From assembly GCA_030431715.1 (NCBI GenBank), contig JAUIIO010000028.1:1-47085 (forward strand): a stretch of 47,085 bases of DNA. Direction: 5' to 3'. The position numbers were made by a program, and so were the translations under genes. The notes beneath the pieces were generated by a model. It did no database searches and was not told where the DNA came from. It saw nothing but the letters and a program-made list of their open reading frames with translations. Below, in pieces: positions 26,347-34,331 of the stretch (the stretch's first letter is position 1; each line of letters begins with the position of its first letter). This stretch comes from a bacterium. Lineage in GTDB: Bacteria > Bdellovibrionota_C > UBA2361 > RFPC01.

Positions 26347-27327
26347 CTAAGGTCGACGCACCCAATCGATAAACATATCGGGCCATCGCAACGGAGAACG
26401 TTTATACCAAGGCTTACCCGCACTCATAAAATTATTGCCCGTCCTGCTCGACTCTTCCATCCATTCTCGATACTGTTCCTTCTCTTTGCTACTTGTGAGC
26501 ATATTTCCCCATGCAGTATCGAGTGCTTTTTCAATTTTTATTGGGGTTTCAACTTTATCTTTCACCCCTTCTGGAAGCCATTCATAAGCAATTAAACACT
26601 GATCCACTGTTTTAGTTAAAGGAGCGTCTGGTCTATGTTCTAGAGTGTCATTAATGATAAGAGTTAGTCCAAAACCACCAACGCCACCAACGCCGGTAGG
26701 CAGCTTGGGAAGAGATGGTAACATAGGGCGACGTTGTACCCTGACATCAGGTACTTTACGCACAGGCTTTCCTTGAACTTCTAAATCTAACCCGGCAAGC
26801 TCCGGGTCTTTCAAGCCTGGGAGTATTTTATCTCTCAGATTATCAATTACCTGCTTGCGAGTAACATCCTCAGGATCTACAGAGTGATACTTGTCATAAT
26901 CGGTAATAGGCACTCGACCTTCAGGCAGCTCACGCTGTGAATAACCACCAGCGCCACCACCTATACCACGGAAATCTTCATAGAAGTGAAAGTTCTCAAA
27001 ACCTTTATCTCCCGTTGGGAAGTGCACACTCGTGGAGAGAACATTACCACAGGCATCAACTACAACATTACCATACGGTGCTTTTTGACCGGCATTGCTG
27101 AAATATCCCCCTGGATCAAATGTACCATGAAACGCACCTCCTCCATTCCCATCCCTTGCTGGCGAGAACGGTTTTCTTTTACGAGGTGTAAAGCCCGGGT
27201 AATTAAGCCCAGGAACAGCAACTACTGGAGTCTCCGCCAAGCAGGCTGTTGTATTGATGAGTGAGAACACATAGCAACACATTGCCGTTGCAAAGGTGAG
27301 GAAATTGAAACAATGTCGAATCCGCAT
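26347..27327 (-). CDS. Secreted protein of unknown function (326 aa)
   Basis: I do not recognise this family. The N-terminal 30 residues form a signal peptide (FNFLTFATAMCCYVFSLINT) with a likely cleavage after CLAE or ACLA. The mature protein is rich in Gly and Pro in its first half (FSPARDGNGGGAFHGTF, GIGGGAGGYSQ). A basic Pro-rich linker follows at about 190-215 and a helical C-terminal third with several tryptophans ends in PLRWPDMFIDWVRRP. The glycine/aromatic N-terminal part resembles preambles seen in RHS-associated secreted proteins only in a general way. GTG 27330 and ATG 27327 are both possible; neither has a strong ribosome site. The gene sits directly upstream of the RHS-type gene on the same strand, so the two may work together at the cell surface. 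Confidence 0.6.
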   Translation of the reverse strand: MRIRHCFNFLTFATAMCCYVFSLINTTACLAETPVVAVPGLNYPGFTPRKRKPFSPARDGNGGGAFHGTFDPGGYFSNAGQKAPYGNVVVDACGNVLSTSVHFPTGDKGFENFHFYEDFRGIGGGAGGYSQRELPEGRVPITDYDKYHSVDPEDVTRKQVIDNLRDKILPGLKDPELAGLDLEVQGKPVRKVPDVRVQRRPMLPSLPKLPTGVGGVGGFGLTLIINDTLEHRPDAPLTKTVDQCLIAYEWLPEGVKDKVETPIKIEKALDTAWGNMLTSSKEKEQYREWMEESSRTGNNFMSAGKPWYKRSPLRWPDMFIDWVRRP

Positions 27328-27487
27328 CACAAACTCATTAAAATGGCATTCAAAGCCAGCATTTAAATTTTTATGTTTCTCTAGATAGAGATGCGAATTT
27401 CTAGAAGTCTGTTACAACAATGATATTTATTTAATATTCTTAGAGATTTGGAGAAAATGCGTGTGAGCACCGCGGCAAACGTTAAGT

Positions 27488-27940
27488 TTACCAAGATATC
27501 GTAAAGCCAGTTATATACTCCAGCCCTTCCTCGCCACTTAATCTGGTAACATCATATTGCTTACCTGCGAGCTCGGCTTGCAATAGATTAAATACCTTAG
27601 AGCGTGCATCTAAATACACTTTCTGCTCAAACTGCTCGGGGCCAGAAGCATGCGGCTCAATCGTAACATGAGCACCATCTGTATCTCGAAAGGTCACACT
27701 AAATTCATGGTTATTACGAGCCTCATAGATCTGATCAAGGAGCGATTCACGAAACTTCGGATGCAATTGTGATGTCAACATAGCTACTCGAAGGCTATAG
27801 TCGTGCTTGCGACTGTCTTCACCAAATTCAAGTTCATCAAAGCTTAACTCATCAGCTAATTGATTAAGATCTTGAACGTTTTGCTCATTAGATTCAGCTA
27901 CCTGTCTTGTAACATTGGCGCTGTCTAAGCCTCTATTCAT
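27488..27940 (-). CDS. Small soluble protein of unknown function (150 aa)
   Basis: I do not recognise this protein. It has no signal peptide or membrane segment. An acidic, Asn/Gln-rich N-terminal 40 residues precedes a mixed alpha/beta part with a charged strand pattern (HEFSVTFRDTDGAHVTIEPH) and a helix (DARSKVFNLLQAELAGK). The ATG at 27940 follows a G-rich stretch that can serve as a ribosome site. It lies upstream of the two secreted-protein genes on the same strand, 157 bases away, and is divergent from pilA. An effector chaperone, adaptor or immunity role next to the RHS-type gene would be a guess from position only. Confidence 0.55.
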   Translation of the reverse strand: MNRGLDSANVTRQVAESNEQNVQDLNQLADELSFDELEFGEDSRKHDYSLRVAMLTSQLHPKFRESLLDQIYEARNNHEFSVTFRDTDGAHVTIEPHASGPEQFEQKVYLDARSKVFNLLQAELAGKQYDVTRLSGEEGLEYITGFTISW

Positions 27941-28187
27941 TGCGGCCCCCGATTAATATCCACCTCTTTCGTACTGTTATTACGCACATACCATATCAAG
28001 TGTCATTACAAGTTGAGAAATCATATCCATAAAAGTAGTAAAAATAAGTAGCTAACATTTGGAGATTCATGGCGAGAACGAACTCTATCGTCGTGCTCAA
28101 CTAAAAATTACAAGCATTTCGCAAAAATCCCGCCCCTACGAGAAACCAATATAAGCGTGATCCCATCTTAATTATGAAGCTTTTGGG
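27941..28187. other. Gene-free spacer upstream of the pilA control region
   Basis: I see no gene, RNA or repeat here. The region is AT-rich and presumably holds the promoter of the minus-strand 150-residue gene. The rest of the spacer (28188-28471) is the pilA control region described separately. Confidence 0.5.
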
Positions 28188-28210
28188 TGACATTTTTTGT
28201 CACAATGACA
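28188..28210. promoter_or_regulatory. Candidate upstream activator sites for pilA
   Basis: TGACA (28188), TGTCA (28198) and TGACA (28206) form two overlapping dyads: TGACA-N5-TGTCA and TTGTCA-CAA-TGACAA. They lie 100-122 bases upstream of the -24 element at 28310, the usual distance for enhancers of sigma-54 activators. TGTC/GACA blocks are also the core of known PilR sites in Pseudomonas. Confidence 0.6.
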
Positions 28211-28264
28211 ATTTTTGCACCTCCGTGTAGACAGGGACGGCTACTAGGGACTTCGCGCAAGTAA

Positions 28265-28276
28265 TTGTAATTACAA
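28265..28276. promoter_or_regulatory. 12-bp palindrome between enhancer and promoter of pilA
   Basis: TTGTAATTACAA is a perfect palindrome centred about 65 bases before the predicted transcription start. A second regulator or a DNA-bending protein could bind there; the AT content alone could also explain it. Confidence 0.3.
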
Positions 28277-28309
28277 GATTAAATAGAAAGTGCTCAAGTA
28301 AAGCAGACC

Positions 28310-28325
28310 TGGCATCCGACTTGCT
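28310..28325 (+). promoter_or_regulatory. Sigma-54 promoter of pilA
   Basis: TGGCAT-CCGAC-TTGCT matches the -24/-12 consensus (TGGCAC-N5-TTGCW) with one change. The invariant GG (28311-28312) and GC (28323-28324) are separated by exactly ten bases. Transcription should start near 28336, leaving a leader of about 135 bases before pilA. Confidence 0.85.
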
Positions 28326-28471
28326 CTCTTACGGGAGCTAACGAATGTCTTCATTTCGGAATTACACGTGAATTTCGAAGGGACTTACAGAGAGCACCTT
28401 AAACGACTAACCGTTTTAAAGGCCTGATGGACTCCGGTTTTTGAAACATCTTTTATGGAAGGAATAAACAA

Positions 28472-28843
28472 ATGAAGAATGAAAAGGGTTTTACTCTTAT
28501 TGAACTTCTCGTAGTTATAGCCATTATCGGTATTCTTGCCGCTATCGCTATACCTCAGTTCGCAGAATATCGTGCACGCGGATTTGATGCTCGCTCAAGA
28601 AGTGACCTCAGAAACGTTGCTACAGCTGAAGAAGCTTACTTCGTAGATAACGAAGTATACAAAGACTGTACTCAAGCTACATGTCCTGGTCTTCTTCCTG
28701 GGCTAGCTGCACTTTCTCAAGGTGTAACACTTGCTATCACAACAACTGGTACTGGGTTCACTGGAACATCTACTCACCCGAACGGAACAGGTGTTACCTG
28801 TAACTGGGATAGTGCTTCTGGTGGTCTTACTGGCTGTTCATAA
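28472..28843 (+). CDS. pilA: Type IVa major pilin PilA
   Basis: The 123-residue prepilin has a six-residue leader (MKNEKG) cut before Phe1 by PilD, which also methylates it. The mature N terminus FTLIELLVVIAIIGILAA has Glu5 and forms the hydrophobic spine of the fibre. The rest of the first helix (IPQFAEYRARGFDARSRSDL) closely resembles the short pilins of Geobacter and relatives. A compact C-terminal domain of about 70 residues follows, with two close cysteines (DCTQATC) and a C-terminal pair (CNW, GCS) able to form disulfides. The ribosome site GGAAGG is good. The gene is monocistronic, with its own sigma-54 promoter at 28310 and terminator at 28875, separated by 7 kb from pilBC. Confidence 0.95.
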   Translation: MKNEKGFTLIELLVVIAIIGILAAIAIPQFAEYRARGFDARSRSDLRNVATAEEAYFVDNEVYKDCTQATCPGLLPGLAALSQGVTLAITTTGTGFTGTSTHPNGTGVTCNWDSASGGLTGCS

Positions 28844-28874
28844 GCATTAGTATGAGCTCGTAGAGCTCAGAACG

Positions 28875-28902
28875 AAAGCCGGGCTAAGCCCCGGCTTTTT
28901 TT
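28875..28902 (+). terminator. Rho-independent terminator of pilA
   Basis: AAAGCCGGG (28875-28883) and CCCGGCTTT (28890-28898) form a perfect 9-base stem with a six-base loop, followed by a run of T to 28902. It lies 31 bases after the pilA stop codon. Confidence 0.9.
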
Positions 28903-28917
28903 GTGCCCGCAGGCTAC

Positions 28918-28992
28918 ATTCCTCCTCCTCCTCCTCCTAATCTTCCTCTTTCTCTTACTCTTAATCTTGCACCTGCACCTGCACTTGCACCT
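28918..28992. repeat. C/T-rich and CACCTG microsatellites
   Basis: CCTCCTCCTCCTCCT is followed by CTCTT-type units and then CTTGCACCTGCACCTGCAC. These are short tandem repeats in the spacer after pilA (28844-29237), which contains no gene I can support. An open frame across 28903-29181 is made of these and the adjacent palindromic repeat. Confidence 0.6.
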
Positions 28993-29006
28993 TACCCGAA
29001 CGATAT

Positions 29007-29123
29007 GTCATTGCGAGGAGCTGAGGCGATAGCCGAACGACGAAGCAATCTCCTCGAAGTGGCTTCAACTGCTATGGGATTGCTTCGTCGTTCGACCTGC
29101 GGTCTTGCGCTCCTCGCAATGAC
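29007..29123. repeat. Palindromic intergenic repeat family A, copy 2
   Basis: The ends GTCATTGCGAGGAGC and GCTCCTCGCAATGAC are perfect inverted repeats. An inner pair CGAACGACGAAGCAATC (29034-29050) and its exact complement (29078-29094) form a second stem of 17 bases. The same family appears at 1334-1430 and as a half copy at 1605-1624. Confidence 0.85.
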
Positions 29124-29237
29124 GGCTGGCTTCGTGCAAGAGGAAGAGGCTAATAAACAAGGTACGAAAATACAACATTGATGCCCCACCACCTACAAAG
29201 TATATATAACCAGATGTTCAAATTTCTAATTCGGTGA

Positions 29238-30692
29238 ATGAGCGATACACACGACGTAGTAATCATAGGCGCGGGACCTGCCGGGCTCTCAGCGGCATAT
29301 TCATTGTCACAAAAGGGCAAGAAAGTACTGATACTTGAAAAAAGTAAGAGTGTCGGTGGTCTCGCCAAATCCTTCGATCTCTGGGGACAACGAGTAGACC
29401 TTGGACCACACAGATTCTTGAGTAACGATAGAAGAATCAATGAACTCTGGGTCGAAGTCTTAGAAGATGACTTTGAGCTCATACAGAGATGTACACGTGT
29501 TTTCTTTGATAGACAGTTTTACTCCTATCCACTAGATCCAATTAATCTGGCCTTTACCCTCGACATCTTCACCTCAATGAAAGCTGTTCTAAGTTTTGCC
29601 ATTGCTCGTAGCTCAAAAAAACAGCGCAGTCACAAAGCCGACAACCTTGAGGATTGGTTCATACGTCAGTTTGGTACACACCTCTATGGAATTTTTTTTA
29701 AATCTTATTCAGAAAAACTCTGGGGCTTAAGTTGCAAAGAGATGGATGCCGACTTTGCAGGTCAACGCATTCGGAAGCTAGATCTCCCCGGCATTATTAA
29801 AGCAATACTCCCTTGGAATAAGGGAAAACACCGAACACTGTCTGACGTCTTTGGTTATCCACTCGGTGGAGCAGGCACGCTCTACGAAAAGATGGCGGCA
29901 AAGGTTCTGAGTAATGGCTCTGAAATTCGTTATGAGGCAGAAGTTTCTTCTCTCACTATAGATAACGGAACAGTCAGAGGAGTTACCCTTGCTGGCGGTG
30001 ACACAATCAACGCAGAGCATGTAATCTCGACTATGCCGCTTACTCACCTAGTGAAAGGCATATCCGAGAAGCCAGAAGCCGTGACTCACTGCGCTTCAAA
30101 CCTAAAATTTCGAGGTACATTTCTCGCATATCTCCTTATAGATCGCACCGATATCTTTCCAGATCAGTGGATCTATATTCAAAGTGCAGAGTTACACGTT
30201 GGAAGAATTACAAACTTTAACAATTGGGGCTCGCTCAATTCCGACTGCAAAGACTCAACACTTCTTTGCCTTGAGATGTGGTCTTCACCGTGCGATAAGC
30301 TCTGGGGTTACGACGATAGTGAGATTATACAACTCGCCACAGAAGATCTAAAGCAGACTGGCCTCGTTTCAGATCTCAACGTCAAGGAAAGCAAAGTTAT
30401 TCGTATCCCCATGTGCTATCCAGTATATTATAAAGGATACAAAGAGGATCTTCAGCCAATACAAAACTACCTCGATACACTTCAAAACCTTACGGTCATA
30501 GGCAGGTATGGCTCTTACAAGTACAACAATCAAGACCACAGTCTTTTGATGGGGATGCAAGCCGCAGACAACATTCTAACTGGCAAGAAGCACAATCTGT
30601 GGGAACTGAACTCTGACTACGAAGAATACCAAGAAAAGGCATCGCTTCCCGAGGTATTAGCTAATAAAGGACAGGATTTTTCAAAAGGGTAG
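29238..30692 (+). CDS. FAD-dependent oxidoreductase (amine oxidase/UGM-like)
   Basis: The 484-residue cytoplasmic protein starts with a Rossmann dinucleotide fold (VVIIGAGPAGLSAAYSL, then ILEKSKSVGGLAKSF). LGPHRFLSNDRRINELW follows, as in protoporphyrinogen-oxidase-like and UDP-galactopyranose-mutase-like proteins. A middle substrate domain (FGTHLYGIFFKSYSEKLWG) and a C-terminal FAD segment with GRYGSYKYNNQDHSLLMG, which closes the FAD site, complete it. Proteins of this type often sit in polysaccharide gene clusters; here GT-C glycosyltransferase genes follow on both sides of 32.3 kb. The exact substrate is not readable. The ATG at 29238 has only a weak GGTGA upstream. The gene converges with the GT-C gene two bases downstream. 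Confidence 0.85.
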   Translation: MSDTHDVVIIGAGPAGLSAAYSLSQKGKKVLILEKSKSVGGLAKSFDLWGQRVDLGPHRFLSNDRRINELWVEVLEDDFELIQRCTRVFFDRQFYSYPLDPINLAFTLDIFTSMKAVLSFAIARSSKKQRSHKADNLEDWFIRQFGTHLYGIFFKSYSEKLWGLSCKEMDADFAGQRIRKLDLPGIIKAILPWNKGKHRTLSDVFGYPLGGAGTLYEKMAAKVLSNGSEIRYEAEVSSLTIDNGTVRGVTLAGGDTINAEHVISTMPLTHLVKGISEKPEAVTHCASNLKFRGTFLAYLLIDRTDIFPDQWIYIQSAELHVGRITNFNNWGSLNSDCKDSTLLCLEMWSSPCDKLWGYDDSEIIQLATEDLKQTGLVSDLNVKESKVIRIPMCYPVYYKGYKEDLQPIQNYLDTLQNLTVIGRYGSYKYNNQDHSLLMGMQAADNILTGKKHNLWELNSDYEEYQEKASLPEVLANKGQDFSKG

Positions 30693-30694
30693 AA

Positions 30695-32239
30695 TCAAAG
30701 GATCGGCTCTTCTATCTCAGGTATATCAACCCAATCCTCTAGCAACTCATCAAAGCGACCTTTTCTGAGCCAAATAGTCATATTCGCAATTGTAATCTCG
30801 TCATAATACTTATTACGAAATTTCCATATGCGACCTATGGTTTTGCCATGAAGAATGCCTTTGACTTTTATAAAGGTCCAAGGGTTATGTAAATCACTTA
30901 CAACAATTATATCCGGCTTCTTCTTTAATGTTTGAAAGAAAGACTTCTTAAAGAGCTCTGTATAGAACTCCCTAAAATATCCACTCTCAACCTTCTCATA
31001 GAAGATATAATCCCAGCCAAGCATTGCTGGGCTTACGTCCTCACAAAATACGGGATGTAAGGGAGAGAAGGCTGTACATGTTGTGTCCTCATTTTGCTTC
31101 GTAAAATCAATGAGGGCTTCTAAATATGCTCTGCGAGTATAAGTACTCCGAAGTTTTATAAAAAATGAGGCTGGAAACTCATTAAAGAAAAGCATGCATG
31201 GCACTGCGATAGTAAATGCGAGCTTAAGAATTTTTGTTTTTAATACTTGGTAAAACTTCACCATTAAAAAGGATGTCCCCACTGCAAGTGGCATCACACT
31301 ATAGAGATAGTTATAACTATCCCCGTGGTTTCCCGCTTGGAGTGCGAAGCAACTACTCACGATCATAAAGAGAATAATAAAAGCCTTTCGTCTTCCATGT
31401 TCTTCTCCCCGCATATCTCCATAAAGACTTACAGCACCTGCGACTGCAGTAAAAAGAAGCGGTGATGCCAGCAGGTGTATCCTGTGTGACGCCGTCATTG
31501 GAACAACGCGATTGAGCTCCCATACAAATTTAAGAAATTGCGGGAGCAGTTCATGAGAAAATAACCAGAATATAAGAGGCACTAGAACGCTTAAAACACC
31601 TAGGCTAAATGCCGCGGCGAATTTGAGCCCTGTGAGAACGCCACGCTCTCGTGCTTGAAATAATATGACGATCGCAACAAGGAGATATACTGAATAAACT
31701 TTAATACTCAGTAAGGTCGCCAGCCCGAGCAAAAGTCCAGTCAAGATAAGCCTTGGTACCGTTATTTTTTGAGCACCAAGTAAACCTAGAATCAACGCGG
31801 TTAATACGGCAAGAATGACATCTGGTCGTATAAGGAGCCACTGACAATATATTGCATATAAGAAAAGTGAGAATATAAGGCCCACATCTCGCATCACCTT
31901 CTCTTTATCGTTCTTACAAGGGATAAATTTCCTTGCACAGAGAAACACAACAGGCAGTAAGAGAACATAAATCACACGAACTACGAGAAAACTCTGAATG
32001 GAATTCGGAAATATACGAACAATGGGAATAAGGAGCCACCAGAAAAGTGGCAGATGATTTTGAGGAAAATCCGCGTAAGGGAGCAGGCCCTGAGTCATCA
32101 GATACGCGACATGAAGGTGCTCGACTTCATCATGCCCGTATCCCTCTCGCATTCCGAGGTAATAGAGGATGAACATGCTCAAGCATAACAGCCCGGGCAC
32201 TAAAAACTTACCGCCTGCCCTCACAGAGAGATTCTCCAT
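30695..32239 (-). CDS. GT-C type membrane glycosyltransferase (ArnT/PMT-like)
   Basis: The 514-residue inner-membrane protein has about eleven hydrophobic helices followed by a soluble C-terminal region of about 130 residues. The first outer loop carries MREGYGHDEVEHLHVAYLM, with the Asp-Glu pair characteristic of GT-C dolichyl/undecaprenyl-phosphate mannosyltransferase-like enzymes, and then PYADFPQNHLPLFWW. The C-terminal part holds YTRRAYLEALIDF and a region with an Asp/His-containing strand. It should transfer a lipid-linked sugar to an acceptor on the periplasmic side. It is convergent with the FAD oxidoreductase and divergent from the DUF2723 operon. The start at 32239 follows a hydrophilic N terminus; no alternative start looks better. 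Confidence 0.82.
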   Translation of the reverse strand: MENLSVRAGGKFLVPGLLCLSMFILYYLGMREGYGHDEVEHLHVAYLMTQGLLPYADFPQNHLPLFWWLLIPIVRIFPNSIQSFLVVRVIYVLLLPVVFLCARKFIPCKNDKEKVMRDVGLIFSLFLYAIYCQWLLIRPDVILAVLTALILGLLGAQKITVPRLILTGLLLGLATLLSIKVYSVYLLVAIVILFQARERGVLTGLKFAAAFSLGVLSVLVPLIFWLFSHELLPQFLKFVWELNRVVPMTASHRIHLLASPLLFTAVAGAVSLYGDMRGEEHGRRKAFIILFMIVSSCFALQAGNHGDSYNYLYSVMPLAVGTSFLMVKFYQVLKTKILKLAFTIAVPCMLFFNEFPASFFIKLRSTYTRRAYLEALIDFTKQNEDTTCTAFSPLHPVFCEDVSPAMLGWDYIFYEKVESGYFREFYTELFKKSFFQTLKKKPDIIVVSDLHNPWTFIKVKGILHGKTIGRIWKFRNKYYDEITIANMTIWLRKGRFDELLEDWVDIPEIEEPIL

Positions 32240-32429
32240 ATTAAGTTACATCTCTTTCCATTGTGAACATCTTATCAAGACACAATTAAAGAATGTTGTA
32301 TACGGATAGTTTTTCTTAGTGCCACTTCTCTCCCAACATCATCTTTATCATGTTGTACCTCGTAGGCCCTTTCATATTCTCGTAAATACACCTACACGAG
32401 ACCACTCACTCTGTGTCAGAATAGACTCC

Positions 32430-34331
32430 ATGCACTTTTTAAGGCCTTTTAACATTGCGGTACTTTTTCTCTTCTGGACACTACTGGTGTTTCTAGCGCC
32501 AACTACGGTGTACTGGAGAGACTCGGGCGAATTCTTACTTACAGCTTACTTTCTAGACATACCTCACACACCTGGATTTCCTACATATGCCGCCTTAGCA
32601 AACCTCTTTGCCCTGCTACCACTTGGCCCTATATCTTTTCGCATACACGCTTTTTCTGCCGCTTCAGCATGCATCATTCTTATTCTCTTGACTTCGCTGT
32701 GCCAGAAGCTGACAGGTAATAAAAAAGGTTCTCTTTTGTTTTGTGGCTACCTGCTCATGACAAGTGCAGCTTTTCTACGTGGAGCTTTAACTGCAGAGGT
32801 CTACCTTCTAGCATGTGCTTTCTCTCTCGGCCTCTTACTCCTCTACGCTTCTTACCGAGCGAAAAAAGAACCAGACCTTCGTCTCATTCTCGCGTGTGCG
32901 TTTCTATCAGGACTTGCAGCAGGCGCGCATGTTTCTACGCTTCCCCTATCATTTGTCGGAGGAGTATTAGTTCTTACCGAGTGGAAGAGAACAAAGCTGG
33001 TACTGATCCCCGCTTTTCTTCTTTTCTTCACAGCCATACTTGTTTTCGTATATCTTCCAGTAAGAGCAAGCACATCCCCACCTTTAAACAGTGGTTCAGT
33101 GTTTAACACTTCTCGTCTCGAAAAGTTTTTAACAAATAGGCGAGACACCGATCTGAGAAAGGGCGGTATGGCTGATATTGCGGGCCTAGGTGATACCTCA
33201 TCAGATACATTTGTGAGAGGACTCACAAAGGACCTGAACCGTCTTAACAAAGAGCTCCCACTTCCTTTTCTGTTAGCCGGCTTCGCTGGGCTTCTTCTTC
33301 TGCTCTTTAAAGATCCCAGGACTGCCCTACTCATTTTTGGATGCGGTCTTACAAACTATCTCTTTTTCAAGGGATGGGAAGCTGATCCTTGGATACCTCT
33401 CCTTGCTACTACGATACTAGGCATGTGGATACTCGTGCATACACTCTTTCAAAAGCCAGTAACGGCTCTCGCACTCGTTGCCGCGCTTGTGCTCTGCTGT
33501 GTTGCATTACAGACGAAAGCTATAGTTCATGCTATGCAGCTCTCACGCTTTCTAGAACCAGTAAAAACGCAAAGGACTCTCCTGAGCTCTGTCTCTACAC
33601 AATCAGTTCTCATAACTGAGCCATCGTGGTTTTTGACCAGATATGCGCAGGATATTGAAGGAATTTATGATGACGTGGCTTCGGGATATCTGCACGAACT
33701 TCTGTTTCCAGCATATTTCTCAACTCTTGAGCTTAAGAATGCTACCGGTAACGACCTTTTCTCTTCATTAGCTTTACAACCCAAAACTCCTACTACTCCA
33801 TTTCTCCAAAATATTTCAAATCTTATCAAAGTAACCGGGAGTATAACCTTTGAGCCGGCGGAAATTATTAACACTCCTCTAAAAAGCCTGCTCCATACTC
33901 TAGGTAACGGACTACTGCTTTTAAAGCAGCAGGACAGAACAAACAACTTTGCCTCATACCTTAAAGCATATAAAAGTCTTTCCTCACGATTTCGTCATAT
34001 AGCGGATGATGATATTCGAAAAGACTCATATAATTATCTAGAGGCACGTTTGGCAGGTGCTGCACAATTTCTATCAATTCAAGGTCAGAATAAAGCTGCG
34101 GCCTCGCTTCTACTGCGTAGCTGCAGCCCAGTAGAATCCTCCTCATGCACGATTAGCACGCTAAATAATGCGGGCGTTTACCTCATGCGGGCACAAGAAT
34201 ATCGTGACGCTGTTTGGCTCTATACTCAGCTAGCAGAGCAATCTGTCAGGTATAAAGATGTTATTGATAAGAATCTAGAGACCGCGCGTAGTCATCTTCC
34301 CTATGAACCAAATAACACGGTCACGAAATGA
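32430..34331 (+). CDS. DUF2723 multi-spanning membrane protein
   Basis: The protein of about 633 residues has around ten hydrophobic helices and then a soluble helical region of about 220 residues with TPR-like character. The opening VYWRDSGEFLLTAYFLDIPHTPGFPTYAAL is split here as VYWRDSGEF and the loop HTPGFPTYA, the hallmark of DUF2723 proteins, a GT-C-like family including protein O-mannosyltransferases of Bacteroidetes. The Asp and Glu in RDSGEF occupy the catalytic-loop position. An ATG at 32430 places the first helix near the N terminus as expected; a GTG at 32319 would add a 37-residue hydrophilic extension. The next gene overlaps by four bases (ATGA), and the operon continues to an ABC transporter. 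Confidence 0.8.
   Translation: MHFLRPFNIAVLFLFWTLLVFLAPTTVYWRDSGEFLLTAYFLDIPHTPGFPTYAALANLFALLPLGPISFRIHAFSAASACIILILLTSLCQKLTGNKKGSLLFCGYLLMTSAAFLRGALTAEVYLLACAFSLGLLLLYASYRAKKEPDLRLILACAFLSGLAAGAHVSTLPLSFVGGVLVLTEWKRTKLVLIPAFLLFFTAILVFVYLPVRASTSPPLNSGSVFNTSRLEKFLTNRRDTDLRKGGMADIAGLGDTSSDTFVRGLTKDLNRLNKELPLPFLLAGFAGLLLLLFKDPRTALLIFGCGLTNYLFFKGWEADPWIPLLATTILGMWILVHTLFQKPVTALALVAALVLCCVALQTKAIVHAMQLSRFLEPVKTQRTLLSSVSTQSVLITEPSWFLTRYAQDIEGIYDDVASGYLHELLFPAYFSTLELKNATGNDLFSSLALQPKTPTTPFLQNISNLIKVTGSITFEPAEIINTPLKSLLHTLGNGLLLLKQQDRTNNFASYLKAYKSLSSRFRHIADDDIRKDSYNYLEARLAGAAQFLSIQGQNKAAASLLLRSCSPVESSSCTISTLNNAGVYLMRAQEYRDAVWLYTQLAEQSVRYKDVIDKNLETARSHLPYEPNNTVTK

Noticed and set aside
28336..28471. 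Cyclic-di-GMP (GEMM) riboswitch in the pilA leader
   Set aside because: A CTCCGG stretch recalls part of the GEMM consensus, but the other conserved blocks of the aptamer could not be found.
28903..29181. Proline-rich 92-residue frame after pilA
   Set aside because: It consists of a C/T microsatellite and the palindromic repeat at 29007-29123, with no ribosome site.
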